Notes: generated by a model not told the origin, from the sequence alone. A stretch of DNA of 64,000 bases from Moheibacter sp035515075 (GCA_035515075.1 DATJBZ010000017.1:1-64000); one strand, 5' to 3'. Shown: positions 25,600 through 32,886, counted from the stretch's first letter. Program-made: numbers and translations.

Positions 25600-25670
25600 T
25601 ATAAGAAATTTGCCTCGCAGAGCAAGACTAAACGACGGCTTCTACCTCGTTTCGTCTTGCTATTTCTTAT
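25600..25670. other. Candidate origin of transfer (oriT)
   Basis: An inverted repeat AGCAAGACTAAACGA (25621-25635) / TCGTTTCGTCTTGCT (25647-25661) pairs at 14 of 15 positions. ATAAGAAAT and ATTTCTTAT lie outside the arms. It sits 130 bp upstream of the mobC-relaxase operon, where oriT is normally found in mobilisable elements. The nick position cannot be assigned. Confidence 0.5.
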
Positions 25671-25703
25671 TCGAAATACAAACTTTAAATTTTTATAATT
25701 TTT

Positions 25704-25749
25704 ATTTTGCGGTGAAAACAATTATCAGATAGACAATTCACCGCAAAAT
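25704..25749. repeat. 12-bp inverted repeat ATTTTGCGGTGA / TCACCGCAAAAT
   Basis: Perfect 12-bp arms at 25704-25715 and 25738-25749 are separated by 22 nt. The TTGCGGTG core also forms the inverted repeat at 3753-3793, near the opposite end of the element. It may belong to the oriT region or be a binding site for an element-encoded protein. Confidence 0.6.
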
Positions 25750-25805
25750 CTTTTGAAGGTAAACGATAGATTTGCAATACTGAAATGATAAGTTCGACTT
25801 ATCAA

Positions 25806-25839
25806 AAAGCCCTCAATGGATTTTTCCAAAGAGGGCTTT
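25806..25839. terminator. Hairpin terminator
   Basis: AAAGCCCTC (25806-25814) pairs with GAGGGCTTT (25831-25839) around a 16-nt loop. It separates the oriT region from the toxin-antitoxin operon starting at 25894. Confidence 0.6.
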
Positions 25840-25863
25840 GTATTTATAATTATCTGAATTCAA

Positions 25864-25889
25864 AATGTAAACAAATTTGCTTACATTTG
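25864..25889 (+). promoter_or_regulatory. Operator and -7 box of the HTH/AbiEii operon
   Basis: AATGTAA (25864-25870) and TTACATT (25881-25887) form an inverted repeat with a 10-nt spacer. TACATTTG (25882-25889), a TAnnTTTG -7 box, lies within the right arm, 4 nt before the ATG at 25894. This fits autorepression by the HTH antitoxin. The -33 element is unclear. Confidence 0.45.
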
Positions 25890-25893
25890 CATT

Positions 25894-26376
25894 ATGATTT
25901 CACTATCAAAAAAGTACAAAGGTTTGCATCCGGGAATTGTTTTAAATCGTGAATTAAAAAAACGAAATTTAAAACAAAGACCATTCGCTTTGTCTTTGGG
26001 AGAACATCCTCAATCTTTTAATTCAATTTTAAACGGAAAAAGAAATTTGCCCATTTCTTTAGCTCTGAAGATTGAGCAGGAACTTGATTTAAAAGAGGGT
26101 GATTTAGCATTGTTACAAACTTATTATGAAATCGAAAAAATAAAACTTCAAAACAGTGAAACCCCAAATTTGAACATTTTAAGAAAATCCTTGTTTTGGG
26201 ATACGAATATTGATTCCATCGACTGGCAAAAAAACTCAAATGCAGTTATTAGAAGAGTTTTTGAAAGAGGGAATGGCGAAGAAAAATTAGAAATCCAACG
26301 ATTCTACGGACAATCTAAAATCAATAAAGCTTTGGTTTCCAATTCCACAAAACCAATTCAACTAAATTCAAACTAA
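25894..26376 (+). CDS. HTH antitoxin of an AbiEii-type toxin-antitoxin pair
   Basis: This 160-residue protein has an XRE/HigA-like helix-turn-helix at about 12-68 (LHPGIVLNRELKKRN, SFNSILNGKR, LPISLALKIEQEL). A C-terminal domain of the DUF6922 type follows (LFWDTNIDSIDWQKN, RVFERGN, IQRFYG). It likely represses its own promoter and neutralises the nucleotidyltransferase encoded immediately downstream. The two genes share one base of stop and start (TAATG). Confidence 0.8.
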   Translation: MISLSKKYKGLHPGIVLNRELKKRNLKQRPFALSLGEHPQSFNSILNGKRNLPISLALKIEQELDLKEGDLALLQTYYEIEKIKLQNSETPNLNILRKSLFWDTNIDSIDWQKNSNAVIRRVFERGNGEEKLEIQRFYGQSKINKALVSNSTKPIQLNSN

Positions 26377-27032
26377 TGCTACACTTCAATACTGTAAACA
26401 AAATCCTAAAAGACACGTTAGAAGTTTTGATGGAGTCAAAAGAGTTGGATTCCTTTCGTTTAGTAGGCGGAACTGCTTTAAGTCTGCAATTAGGACATCG
26501 AATTTCTGTTGATATTGATTTGTTTTCGGATGCTGAATATGGGAGTTTGGATTTTGTTAGGATTGAAAAGTTTCTGCAGTCTAAATTTCAATATGTCGAC
26601 TTCTTTATTAATTTACCAACTGCATTGGGCAAATCATATCTAGTTGGCGAAAATAAAGACAAATCAGTCAAATTGGACTTGTTCTACACCGACAAGTACA
26701 TCTACCCGCAAATCGAAGAAAAATGCATAAGATTGGCAAGTATGGAAGAAATAGCAGCCATGAAAATTGACGTGGTTCAAAGAGGTGGACGTAAAAAAGA
26801 TTTTTGGGATTTGCATGAATTACTTGAACACTTCTCAATCTCTCAATTAATCGAATTTCATCAAGGACGTTATCCATACAGCCATGATAAAGATTTAATT
26901 GTTCAAAACTTAGTAAATTTTGAATTTGCGGATGAAGATTTTAGTCCGGTTTGTTTACGAGGTAAATATTGGGAATTTATAAAGGACGATTTCATAGAAG
27001 AATCACAAAGAATTAAAAACACCAAATCTTAA
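26376..27032 (+). CDS. Nucleotidyltransferase AbiEii-family toxin
   Basis: This 218-residue DUF1814/AbiEii protein has GGTALSLQLG at 31-40 and DIDLF at 46-50, the two halves of the nucleotidyltransferase site, followed by KLDLFYTD and MEEIAAMKIDVVQRGGRKKDFWDL. Members are toxins that transfer nucleotides, in studied cases to tRNA or other substrates. Paired with the upstream HTH protein, it probably stabilises the element or aborts phage infection. Confidence 0.88.
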   Translation: MLHFNTVNKILKDTLEVLMESKELDSFRLVGGTALSLQLGHRISVDIDLFSDAEYGSLDFVRIEKFLQSKFQYVDFFINLPTALGKSYLVGENKDKSVKLDLFYTDKYIYPQIEEKCIRLASMEEIAAMKIDVVQRGGRKKDFWDLHELLEHFSISQLIEFHQGRYPYSHDKDLIVQNLVNFEFADEDFSPVCLRGKYWEFIKDDFIEESQRIKNTKS

Positions 27033-27195
27033 ACAGATTTAAACATCTTAAAAAGTATTTGACATTTTTGTCAAAAAATCATTTCAGAACCATTCATCAA
27101 AAAATTTTTAACCTTTTCTTGTTTAGTTTATTGTTGGTTAACCTAATTGTAGTGGCTCTAAAACACCCTATTAATCGGACTTAAGAAGAGAATTT

Positions 27196-27295
27196 CAGAC
27201 AACTTTATGACGTTTTTTGGCAATTTTCAGACAACTTTATGACGTTTTTCAGACAACTTTATGACAAACTCGGGTTGGTCGGACAACTTTATGAC
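27196..27295 (+). repeat. Four 16-bp direct repeats, candidate integrase arm sites
   Basis: CAGACAACTTTATGAC occurs at 27196-27211, 27228-27243 and 27250-27265. A one-base variant lies at 27280-27295. They lie 86-185 bp inside the right attachment core, in a 350-bp gene-free stretch (27033-27382). Tyrosine integrases with an arm-binding domain need such repeats. Spacing of 32, 22 and 30 bp excludes a CRISPR array. Confidence 0.6.
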
Positions 27296-27345
27296 ACTTT
27301 ATTAACAATAAAAATTGCCCCTAATATCGTCCCTGAAAAAAATAA

Positions 27346-27379
27346 AAAACCCTCAAAATCAAAAGATTAAGAGGGATTT
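27346..27379 (-). terminator. Terminator of tRNA-Leu supplied by the element
   Basis: On the minus strand, CCCTC (complement of 27371-27375) pairs with GAGGG (complement of 27350-27354), followed by a T-rich tract. It directly follows the tRNA-Leu 3' end and has replaced the original terminator now at 1116-1153. Confidence 0.6.
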
Positions 27380-27380
27380 C

Positions 27381-27396
27381 TGTACCCGAGGCCGGA
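27381..27396 (+). repeat. Right attachment site core (3' end of tRNA-Leu)
   Basis: This is an exact 16-bp copy of 1153-1168, overlapping the acceptor and T-stem end of tRNA-Leu. Recombination between the copies would excise a circle of about 26.2 kb and restore a single intact tRNA gene. Confidence 0.85.
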
Positions 27397-27466
27397 ATCG
27401 AACCGGCACGTTCTTGCAAACATTGGATTTTGAATCCAACGCGTCTACCAATTCCGCCACTCGGGC
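27383..27466 (-). tRNA. tRNA-Leu(CAA)
   Basis: The 84-nt tRNA has acceptor stem GCCCGAG paired with CTCGGGT, D-loop TGGTAGA, and anticodon loop TTCAAAA (anticodon CAA, reads UUG). It has a long class II variable arm and T-loop GGTTCGATTCC. The CCA end is not encoded. Its 3' end is the integration target of the element. Confidence 0.95.
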
Positions 27467-27511
27467 TGAAATCGACGGCAAATATAAGACGTTTTTATTG
27501 ACTCCACCAAA

Positions 27512-28282
27512 TTAAATTTCAATTTTTAATCCATCATACGCAAGAAAAATCTCAGCGGGCAATTCTGACTGTACAACTTCATGAAAACCAAGTGACAAAC
27601 TGATGTGGGTCAAAAAAGATTTTTTTGGATTTATTTTTTCAATTGTTGCCAAAGCTTCTTCCAAAGTAAAATGCGAAGGATGTTTCGGACTTTTTCGCAA
27701 GGCGTTCAGCACCAAAACGTCCACATTTTTGATTTTTTCTAAAGTTTCCTCGGGCAATTCACTTGCATCGGTAATGTAGGCAAAACGCTCGTCCACCAAA
27801 AATCCATAAATCGGTAATGTTCCATGCATGACCTTCAGCGCTTGGATCTCAAATCCTGCAAATTGAAAAGGCGTTTCCTCGATGAAATGCTCTTGAACGG
27901 TAGGCGCTCCAGGATATTTGTTTGCTGCAAAAACATACGGAAAGCGTTGGCGAATTTCACCCAAGGTTCGTTCACTGCCAAAAATATCCATCGGTTTTTG
28001 TGCCAAATGAATGAACGGCCGTGTGTCATCGATTCCCAAAACATGGTCGTTGTGCTCATGCGTAAATAAAATTCCTTCCAAACTTTTTACTTCGGCGCGC
28101 AACATTTGGCACCGAAAATCCGGACCACAATCGATGGTGATATTTTTGCCATTTTTGGACAACAAAACAGAAGCACGCAATCTTTTGTCCTTGAAGTCCG
28201 TCGAAAAATTCACAGGATGATCACTGCCAATGACAGGAATGCCTTGGGAGGTTCCTGTTCCTAAAAACTGCACTTTAAGCAT
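27512..28282 (-). CDS. MBL-fold metal-dependent hydrolase
   Basis: Start chosen at the ATG at 28282, since the ORF extends only one codon further, to a TTG. This 256-residue metallo-beta-lactamase-fold protein has THEHNDH (about 75-81) and a later THISLSLG histidine. The N-terminal FLGTGTSQGIPVIG is typical of the PhnP/RNase Z-like branch. Substrate unknown, probably a phosphodiester. It is the first chromosomal gene after tRNA-Leu and is transcribed divergently from the next gene. Confidence 0.88.
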   Translation of the reverse strand: MLKVQFLGTGTSQGIPVIGSDHPVNFSTDFKDKRLRASVLLSKNGKNITIDCGPDFRCQMLRAEVKSLEGILFTHEHNDHVLGIDDTRPFIHLAQKPMDIFGSERTLGEIRQRFPYVFAANKYPGAPTVQEHFIEETPFQFAGFEIQALKVMHGTLPIYGFLVDERFAYITDASELPEETLEKIKNVDVLVLNALRKSPKHPSHFTLEEALATIEKINPKKSFLTHISLSLGFHEVVQSELPAEIFLAYDGLKIEI

Positions 28283-28300
28283 CAAAATCAGTATTAATTT

Positions 28301-28312
28301 GGTAAATTTACC
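28301..28312. promoter_or_regulatory. 12-bp perfect palindrome between divergent genes
   Basis: GGTAAATTTACC is self-complementary and lies midway in the 52-nt gap between the MBL hydrolase start and the next gene, where a regulator could control both. No regulator is known. Confidence 0.35.
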
Positions 28313-28334
28313 GTTTTATTATAAAACAATATAT

Positions 28335-29771
28335 ATGAGTTTTCATCAGGTACTTTCGCCCAAACAGAAAGCTTTGAAAATCAATTTGAATTCGAGAATT
28401 TACGGCACTTTTGCGGAGATTGGTGCTGGACAAGAAACCGTTCGTTTTTTTTACCGCGCTGGAGGTGCTTCGGGAACTTTGGCCAAGGCCATGAGTGCCT
28501 ACGATAAAAATTTCTCAGATGCGATTTATGGAAAAGAAATCAATGGCCGCTATGTGACCGAAGAACGTTTGAAAAAAATGCTCAACCACGAAATGACGCT
28601 GATCGAAGAGCGATTGGATGCCGAAGAACACCAAGACAAAATGTTCTTTACTTATGCCAATACCGTGACGACGATCGATTTTACCAAAACATTCAAAGGA
28701 CATGGTTGGGTCGGCATTCGTTTTCAATTGGACAAAGCACAGGAAGAATACAATGAATTGCTCATACACGTTCGCTTCAAAGAAAACACCGCACAATTGC
28801 AACAAGCTACTTTGGGAATTTTGGGGGTGAATTTGATTTATGGCGCTTATTTTTACAATGACAATCCACGGAAATTGCTCCGTTCGCTGTACGACACCTT
28901 GGACAAAGACCAGGTCGAAATTGATACCGTGAACTTCAGTGGTCCGTGTTTCCAATATGTGGACAACCGTTTGATGAGTTTGCAATTGGTCAAAAATGAC
29001 ATGACTGATGCCGTCGTATTTGGGCCGAAAGGCATCAACTATTTGCCTTCAGAATTGTTGTACAAGAAAAATATCTTTGTGATGCGTGGAAGCTTTCGCC
29101 CAGTGACCAATGTCAACATCGACATACTCGAATCCAGTTTGGACATGTTTCTCAAACAAGAAGGCGTGGACAAAGAAAACACCGAAATCTTATTTGAAAT
29201 TACTTTGAACAACTTGTCCGCCACAGGTGAAATCGACGAAAGAGATTTCTTGGATCGAGTGGACATCATTGCCAGTTTAGGCTACAATGTATTGGTATCT
29301 GACTTCTTGGAATACTATAAATTGGTGGACTATTTCTCTGAATTCAATAAAAATTCAACAAAAATCGGCTTGGGCATGGGCGTGAACCATTTGTTGAACA
29401 TTTTCAATCCAAAATACTACGACGATTTGGCGGGTGGCACCTTGGAGGCGCTTGGAAAGTTGTTCAAGAAAAATGTGGTGATTTATTCCTATCCTTATTT
29501 GGACAAAGAAACCAATGAATTGATGACCGCTGAAAATTTAACAGTGAACGAAAGTGTCAAAGAATTGTACCGTTTTTTCCAAGTGAATGAAAAAATCTTG
29601 GATGTCAAAAATTACAACCCCAACTATGCCAACATCTATTCGTTCCAAGTATTGGAACAAATCGCAAAAAACGGCAAAGAATGGGAAAAAAGTTTGCCTG
29701 TAGGTGTGGCTCAACTGATCAAGGAAAGAGGTTTGTTTGGTTGCAACACTACCACAGAAGTGTCATCATAA
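28335..29771 (+). CDS. Conserved Bacteroidota protein, often labelled nicotinate-nucleotide adenylyltransferase
   Basis: Start chosen at ATG 28335 (MSFHQVLSP; 478 residues), which matches the conserved family N-terminus. The upstream extension overlaps the divergent gene. Conserved blocks include YGTFAEIGAGQE, FYRAGGASGT and LGVNLIYGAYF. Database labels as nicotinate-mononucleotide adenylyltransferase exist, but I see no (H/T)xGH nucleotidyltransferase motif, so I treat the function as unknown. A strong terminator follows 4 nt after the stop. Confidence 0.8.
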   Translation: MSFHQVLSPKQKALKINLNSRIYGTFAEIGAGQETVRFFYRAGGASGTLAKAMSAYDKNFSDAIYGKEINGRYVTEERLKKMLNHEMTLIEERLDAEEHQDKMFFTYANTVTTIDFTKTFKGHGWVGIRFQLDKAQEEYNELLIHVRFKENTAQLQQATLGILGVNLIYGAYFYNDNPRKLLRSLYDTLDKDQVEIDTVNFSGPCFQYVDNRLMSLQLVKNDMTDAVVFGPKGINYLPSELLYKKNIFVMRGSFRPVTNVNIDILESSLDMFLKQEGVDKENTEILFEITLNNLSATGEIDERDFLDRVDIIASLGYNVLVSDFLEYYKLVDYFSEFNKNSTKIGLGMGVNHLLNIFNPKYYDDLAGGTLEALGKLFKKNVVIYSYPYLDKETNELMTAENLTVNESVKELYRFFQVNEKILDVKNYNPNYANIYSFQVLEQIAKNGKEWEKSLPVGVAQLIKERGLFGCNTTTEVSS

Positions 29772-29774
29772 AAA

Positions 29775-29798
29775 AAGCCGTTCCTTCTGGAACGGCTT
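29775..29798. terminator. Bidirectional hairpin terminator
   Basis: AAGCCGTTCC (29775-29784) and GGAACGGCTT (29789-29798) form a perfect 10-bp stem with the loop TTCT, flanked by A-rich and T-rich sequence. It serves both convergent genes. Confidence 0.85.
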
Positions 29799-29820
29799 CT
29801 TTATTTCTTGTTGAAAAGAA

Positions 29821-30096
29821 TTACTCAGTAACTTCTTCTACTTTCGCCTCAACGTTTGCAGCAGCATCTTCTAAGTTCTCAACTGCAGTGTCGATTGCTT
29901 CTTCAGCTCCTTCTTGCGCTTCAGTAGCAGCGTCTTCCAAGTTCTCAGTAGCTTCATCCAAGTTAGCTTCAGCGTTTTCTAAGTTTTCTTCAATTGTTGC
30001 TGGAGTATCTTGAGGTTGAGAATCACATGAAATGTTAGTGAATGATAAACCTGCGATGAAAGCCAATGCCAATCCTTTTACAAATACTTTTTTCAT
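29821..30096 (-). CDS. Small Ala/Glu-rich coiled-coil lipoprotein
   Basis: Start set at ATG 30096 (MKKVFVKG), which gives a proper lipoprotein signal peptide ending SFTNISC. The 91-residue protein has a mature part that is almost entirely Ala, Glu, Asn and Thr in heptad-like ENLE/DAA repeats, predicting a long helix. It is probably a lipid-anchored periplasmic or outer-membrane helix. Function unknown. Confidence 0.75.
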   Translation of the reverse strand: MKKVFVKGLALAFIAGLSFTNISCDSQPQDTPATIEENLENAEANLDEATENLEDAATEAQEGAEEAIDTAVENLEDAAANVEAKVEEVTE

Positions 30097-30182
30097 AACT
30101 AATAATTTTTTAATGGTTTTTATTTGATCCAAAAGTACGTTAGCTTTGTACTTGAACTGGAGAAAAAGGCTTGTAATCATTT

Positions 30183-30198
30183 TGTAAATTAATTTACA
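30183..30198. promoter_or_regulatory. 16-bp perfect palindrome between divergent genes
   Basis: TGTAAATTAATTTACA is fully self-complementary. A wider inverted repeat, TTTTGTAAAT (30180-30189) / ATTTACAAAA (30199-30208), overlaps it. It lies between the lipoprotein (minus) and the TTG-started gene (plus), as an operator would. Confidence 0.4.
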
Positions 30199-30239
30199 AT
30201 TTACAAAACCCTTTAGATCAGTGATTTAATTGTGAAAAT

Positions 30240-31268
30240 TTGAACGAAATTTCAGAAATAAAATTATTCAATTTGCTCAAAGATAAGATCGTTGATCGCT
30301 TTTTTGAGGAAAATACCGCTTCTTCCAGAGACATTTCTGAGTGGAAAGGACTCGACATTGTCACTTTTCAAGAAGATTTATTTGAAAAAACAAAATCGAC
30401 GGTCAGCGAGAAATGGTTTTATACTTATTTCAAATCTGACTTTATCAAATTGCCAAGAATTGACATGCTCAACATTCTTACAGAATATGCAGGCTATGCC
30501 AATTGGCATGAATTTGTATTGAAAAACAAAGAAAATCCTACCGAACAAAATCCCGTCCCCGCTCAAGAAGTGATTTTACCAACAGTTGTTGAAGAAAAAC
30601 CTGCTCTCCAGGCTGTAGAAATTGTCCCTAAAAATGAAGAAAAGCAAGACCTTGCCCCTAAAAAAAGTAAAACGTTTTTATGGATTTTGATCAGTTTGGT
30701 TTTTCTCATCATTTTGGGAAGTTTGGCGTACTTTTTCTTCTTTTACCAAAGAACCTATTCGTTCTGCTTTGTCGATTCGGACAGGAATACGCCGATCACA
30801 GAGCCGATTGAGATCACGGTAGAAAGAAAAGGCTTCAATCCGCTGGAATTGCTGACTGAAAAAGGTTGCATCGACTTTCCTTCCAAGGAAGATACCTTGC
30901 TGATGACCATTAAATCCACCTACTACAAACAAGATACCTTTAAAATCAACTTGCATTCTTACCAAGGAAAAGAAACCATCCGATTGATCCCTGATGATTA
31001 CAAGGTGATGCTGCGGCACTATTCTAAGTCTTCTCAAAGTGTCAAAGAACGCATCAAAATGTTGAATGAAATGATCGCCAATGACGCGCTCATTTACCAA
31101 GTGTACGACAACGAATTCTTTGGCGTCGAAGTATTGAGCAAAAAACAATACATCAATTTGGTTTCACTGCCGACAACATCTTTGAAGAATTATGTGTTGA
31201 TTGAAGCCGAAAGGAAAGAAGGCAAAATTGTAAAAATTAAATTTAAAATCGAATCAGATGAAAGCTAA
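30240..31268 (+). CDS. Single-pass membrane protein of unknown function
   Basis: This 342-residue ORF starts with TTG at 30240, and no in-frame ATG lies near. The N-terminal cytoplasmic half (1-95) is helical with aromatics (WKGLDIVTFQ, YANWHEFVLKN). A Pro/Glu linker is followed by one membrane helix around 142-167 (FLWILISLVFLIILGSLAYF) and a C-terminal domain of about 170 residues outside the membrane. No family recognised. It overlaps the following lipoprotein gene by 11 nt, so they form an operon. Confidence 0.75.
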   Translation: MNEISEIKLFNLLKDKIVDRFFEENTASSRDISEWKGLDIVTFQEDLFEKTKSTVSEKWFYTYFKSDFIKLPRIDMLNILTEYAGYANWHEFVLKNKENPTEQNPVPAQEVILPTVVEEKPALQAVEIVPKNEEKQDLAPKKSKTFLWILISLVFLIILGSLAYFFFFYQRTYSFCFVDSDRNTPITEPIEITVERKGFNPLELLTEKGCIDFPSKEDTLLMTIKSTYYKQDTFKINLHSYQGKETIRLIPDDYKVMLRHYSKSSQSVKERIKMLNEMIANDALIYQVYDNEFFGVEVLSKKQYINLVSLPTTSLKNYVLIEAERKEGKIVKIKFKIESDES

Positions 31269-31860
31269 AGCAATGTTCAGCATATTACTCGGTTTGGTTT
31301 TCTTGCTTTGGGCATGCAAAGACGAGAAAACTTTCCAAGGAAAACACGATCCTGAGGTCATCAAGACCTACCACAACAGCGTGACCAATGTGCCAAAAAT
31401 GGATTCTTTGGCTTCTGTGCACTACATCACCAAGCAGAAGCTGACCGAAATCTATGAGTTGTCTTCTTTGTTTACACTGAATGAAAAAGACAGTTTGATG
31501 CGCGAAATTCTTTTGCCCCAATTGGAAAGTTATTTTTTAGAAAACGACAGCACCAACATTCAAAACATTTTGCAAGAGATGAATGCACTGAAAGTCAATT
31601 TTGTAGAAATCAGCAATTTAAAGCTAACCTCCACAGAAGATTTGGCCTTAGATTCTGTCAGAACGGTGGATTACCAAGTGGATTATTATTCAGAAAACAA
31701 AAAGTTGATTGATTCTTTTGAGAAAAGAGCGCATTATATTTTGAAAAAAGAACCCAAGAAGTTCAAACATGAATTTGTGTTTTACTTTACCGATTTGGAA
31801 ACCCTCAACGACAGCATTCAAGCGGTGAACGATACGATTTCATTGGGTGAAACACAATAA
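31258..31860 (+). CDS. Lipoprotein of unknown function
   Basis: This 200-residue protein has signal peptide KAMFSILLGLVFLLWAC, lipidated Cys at about 20, and a helical, Leu/Glu/Asp-rich mature part. It is coupled to the upstream membrane protein by an 11-nt overlap. Its 3' end overlaps the convergent formyltetrahydrofolate cyclo-ligase gene by 43 nt. Confidence 0.78.
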   Translation: MKAKAMFSILLGLVFLLWACKDEKTFQGKHDPEVIKTYHNSVTNVPKMDSLASVHYITKQKLTEIYELSSLFTLNEKDSLMREILLPQLESYFLENDSTNIQNILQEMNALKVNFVEISNLKLTSTEDLALDSVRTVDYQVDYYSENKKLIDSFEKRAHYILKKEPKKFKHEFVFYFTDLETLNDSIQAVNDTISLGETQ

Positions 31861-32396
31861 TCCAACGGAATGTCCGTGCTTTCAATTGCTTCAATTTCAT
31901 CAATGGGCGAATAGAAACTCAAACCTATTTTCAAGGATTTTTGGGGCAATTTCGCCAAAAATCGATCATAAAAGCCACCTCCATAGCCGACGCGATGTCC
32001 CTTTTTGTCGCCGATAAGCATGGGTACAAATACGACTTCAATTTCCTGATGGGCCATGATTTTACATGCTTTGGGTTCTAAAACACCAAAATTGCCTGTT
32101 TCCCAAACCACCTTTTGATCGATCGCGCAATTCAACAAATCCGCGCCTTTCATCTTGGGCACCACCACAGTTTTTCCTTGATCAAACAAAAAGTCCATCA
32201 ATGGAAAAGTGTTGATCTCATTGTTTCTCACAATGGGCACAAACAAATGGTACACTTTACAATCCCAAATCGGCATGCGCTTGAGCTGCTCTAAAATCTG
32301 ATTGCTGAAACTTTCGATTTCTTTTGGACTGAGCTGCTGTCGCTTGTGGCGGTACAACTGTCGAAGGGCTACTTTATTCGATGGCATTGCTTTCAT
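31818..32396 (-). CDS. 5-formyltetrahydrofolate cyclo-ligase
   Basis: Start at ATG 32396 (192 residues); the longer ORF uses TTG. It converts 5-formyl-THF to 5,10-methenyl-THF with ATP. Family features: N-terminal KVALRQLYRHKRQQLS, PKMKG, and the C-terminal GYGGGFYDRFLA substrate/ATP loop. The length is normal. It is convergent with the upstream lipoprotein gene, sharing 43 nt of coding sequence on opposite strands. Confidence 0.92.
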   Translation of the reverse strand: MKAMPSNKVALRQLYRHKRQQLSPKEIESFSNQILEQLKRMPIWDCKVYHLFVPIVRNNEINTFPLMDFLFDQGKTVVVPKMKGADLLNCAIDQKVVWETGNFGVLEPKACKIMAHQEIEVVFVPMLIGDKKGHRVGYGGGFYDRFLAKLPQKSLKIGLSFYSPIDEIEAIESTDIPLDYCVSPNEIVSFTA

Positions 32397-32421
32397 TGCG
32401 CTCAATCCATTAAAGTCGCAT

Positions 32422-32886
32422 TTATTTCCGGGCTTCTTTCAAACCTGAAATCAAACGGTCTTTGTTCATGAATCCCAACAACAAACGGTCTAATTTCCCA
32501 TCCGAAGCAATGACTGCATAAGCTGGATAAGACAGCTGCCCACGCAAAGAAAAGTAAGCAAAAGAATTGACGCCACGGCTTCCACCTTGCGCTTTCACAA
32601 AGCGATAGGATTTGCCCATGAAACGCACTTCTTCCTTTGACTCTGCATTGAATTTGATCGGAATATAATTGGCATGGATGTAGTCCACTACTTCTTTTTC
32701 CAAAAAGGTCGATTGGTCCATTTTCTTGCACCAACCACACCAATCGGTATAAAAATCAATAAAAAACGGCTTTTCTGGTGTCTTTTTCAAGGCTTTTTCG
32801 GCTTGTTCCAAATTCAACCATTGAATTTCTTGTGCATGACTGCAGATGGCCAATAGCCACAAACCCATTAAAAAATATTTCTTCAT
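32422..32886 (-). CDS. Exported thioredoxin-fold protein
   Basis: Start at ATG 32886 gives a clean signal peptide (MKKYFLMGLWLLAICSHAQ); another ATG is at 32901. The thioredoxin_7-like fold has active-site motif CGWC (DWCGWCKK) near residue 45 and a cis-Pro region (LSYPAYAV). It is probably a periplasmic disulfide reductase or oxidase. It lies 25 nt upstream of the cyclo-ligase gene. Confidence 0.88.
   Translation of the reverse strand: MKKYFLMGLWLLAICSHAQEIQWLNLEQAEKALKKTPEKPFFIDFYTDWCGWCKKMDQSTFLEKEVVDYIHANYIPIKFNAESKEEVRFMGKSYRFVKAQGGSRGVNSFAYFSLRGQLSYPAYAVIASDGKLDRLLLGFMNKDRLISGLKEARK

Larger units (their letters stand above)
1153..27396. mobile_element. Integrative mobilisable element in tRNA-Leu(CAA) carrying a defence island
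   Basis: The 26.2-kb segment lies between 16-bp direct repeats, one of which is the 3' end of tRNA-Leu. It contains a tyrosine integrase beside the left repeat, an excisionase-like HTH protein, a Rep_3-type initiator, a DUF5712-type relaxase, a MobC-like protein and a candidate oriT. No conjugation machinery (TraG/VirB4-like) is visible, so it is likely mobilised by helper elements. Its cargo is a type I restriction-modification system, CBASS genes, two AbiE-like pairs, an AbiTii protein and unknown genes. It is more AT-rich than the chromosome at its right. Confidence 0.85.

Noticed and set aside
27196..27295. CRISPR array
   Set aside because: Only four 16-bp repeats with period 22-32 bp, no cas genes, and location next to an attachment site.
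27315..27515. Short ORF across tRNA-Leu
   Set aside because: It translates the tRNA gene on the wrong strand.
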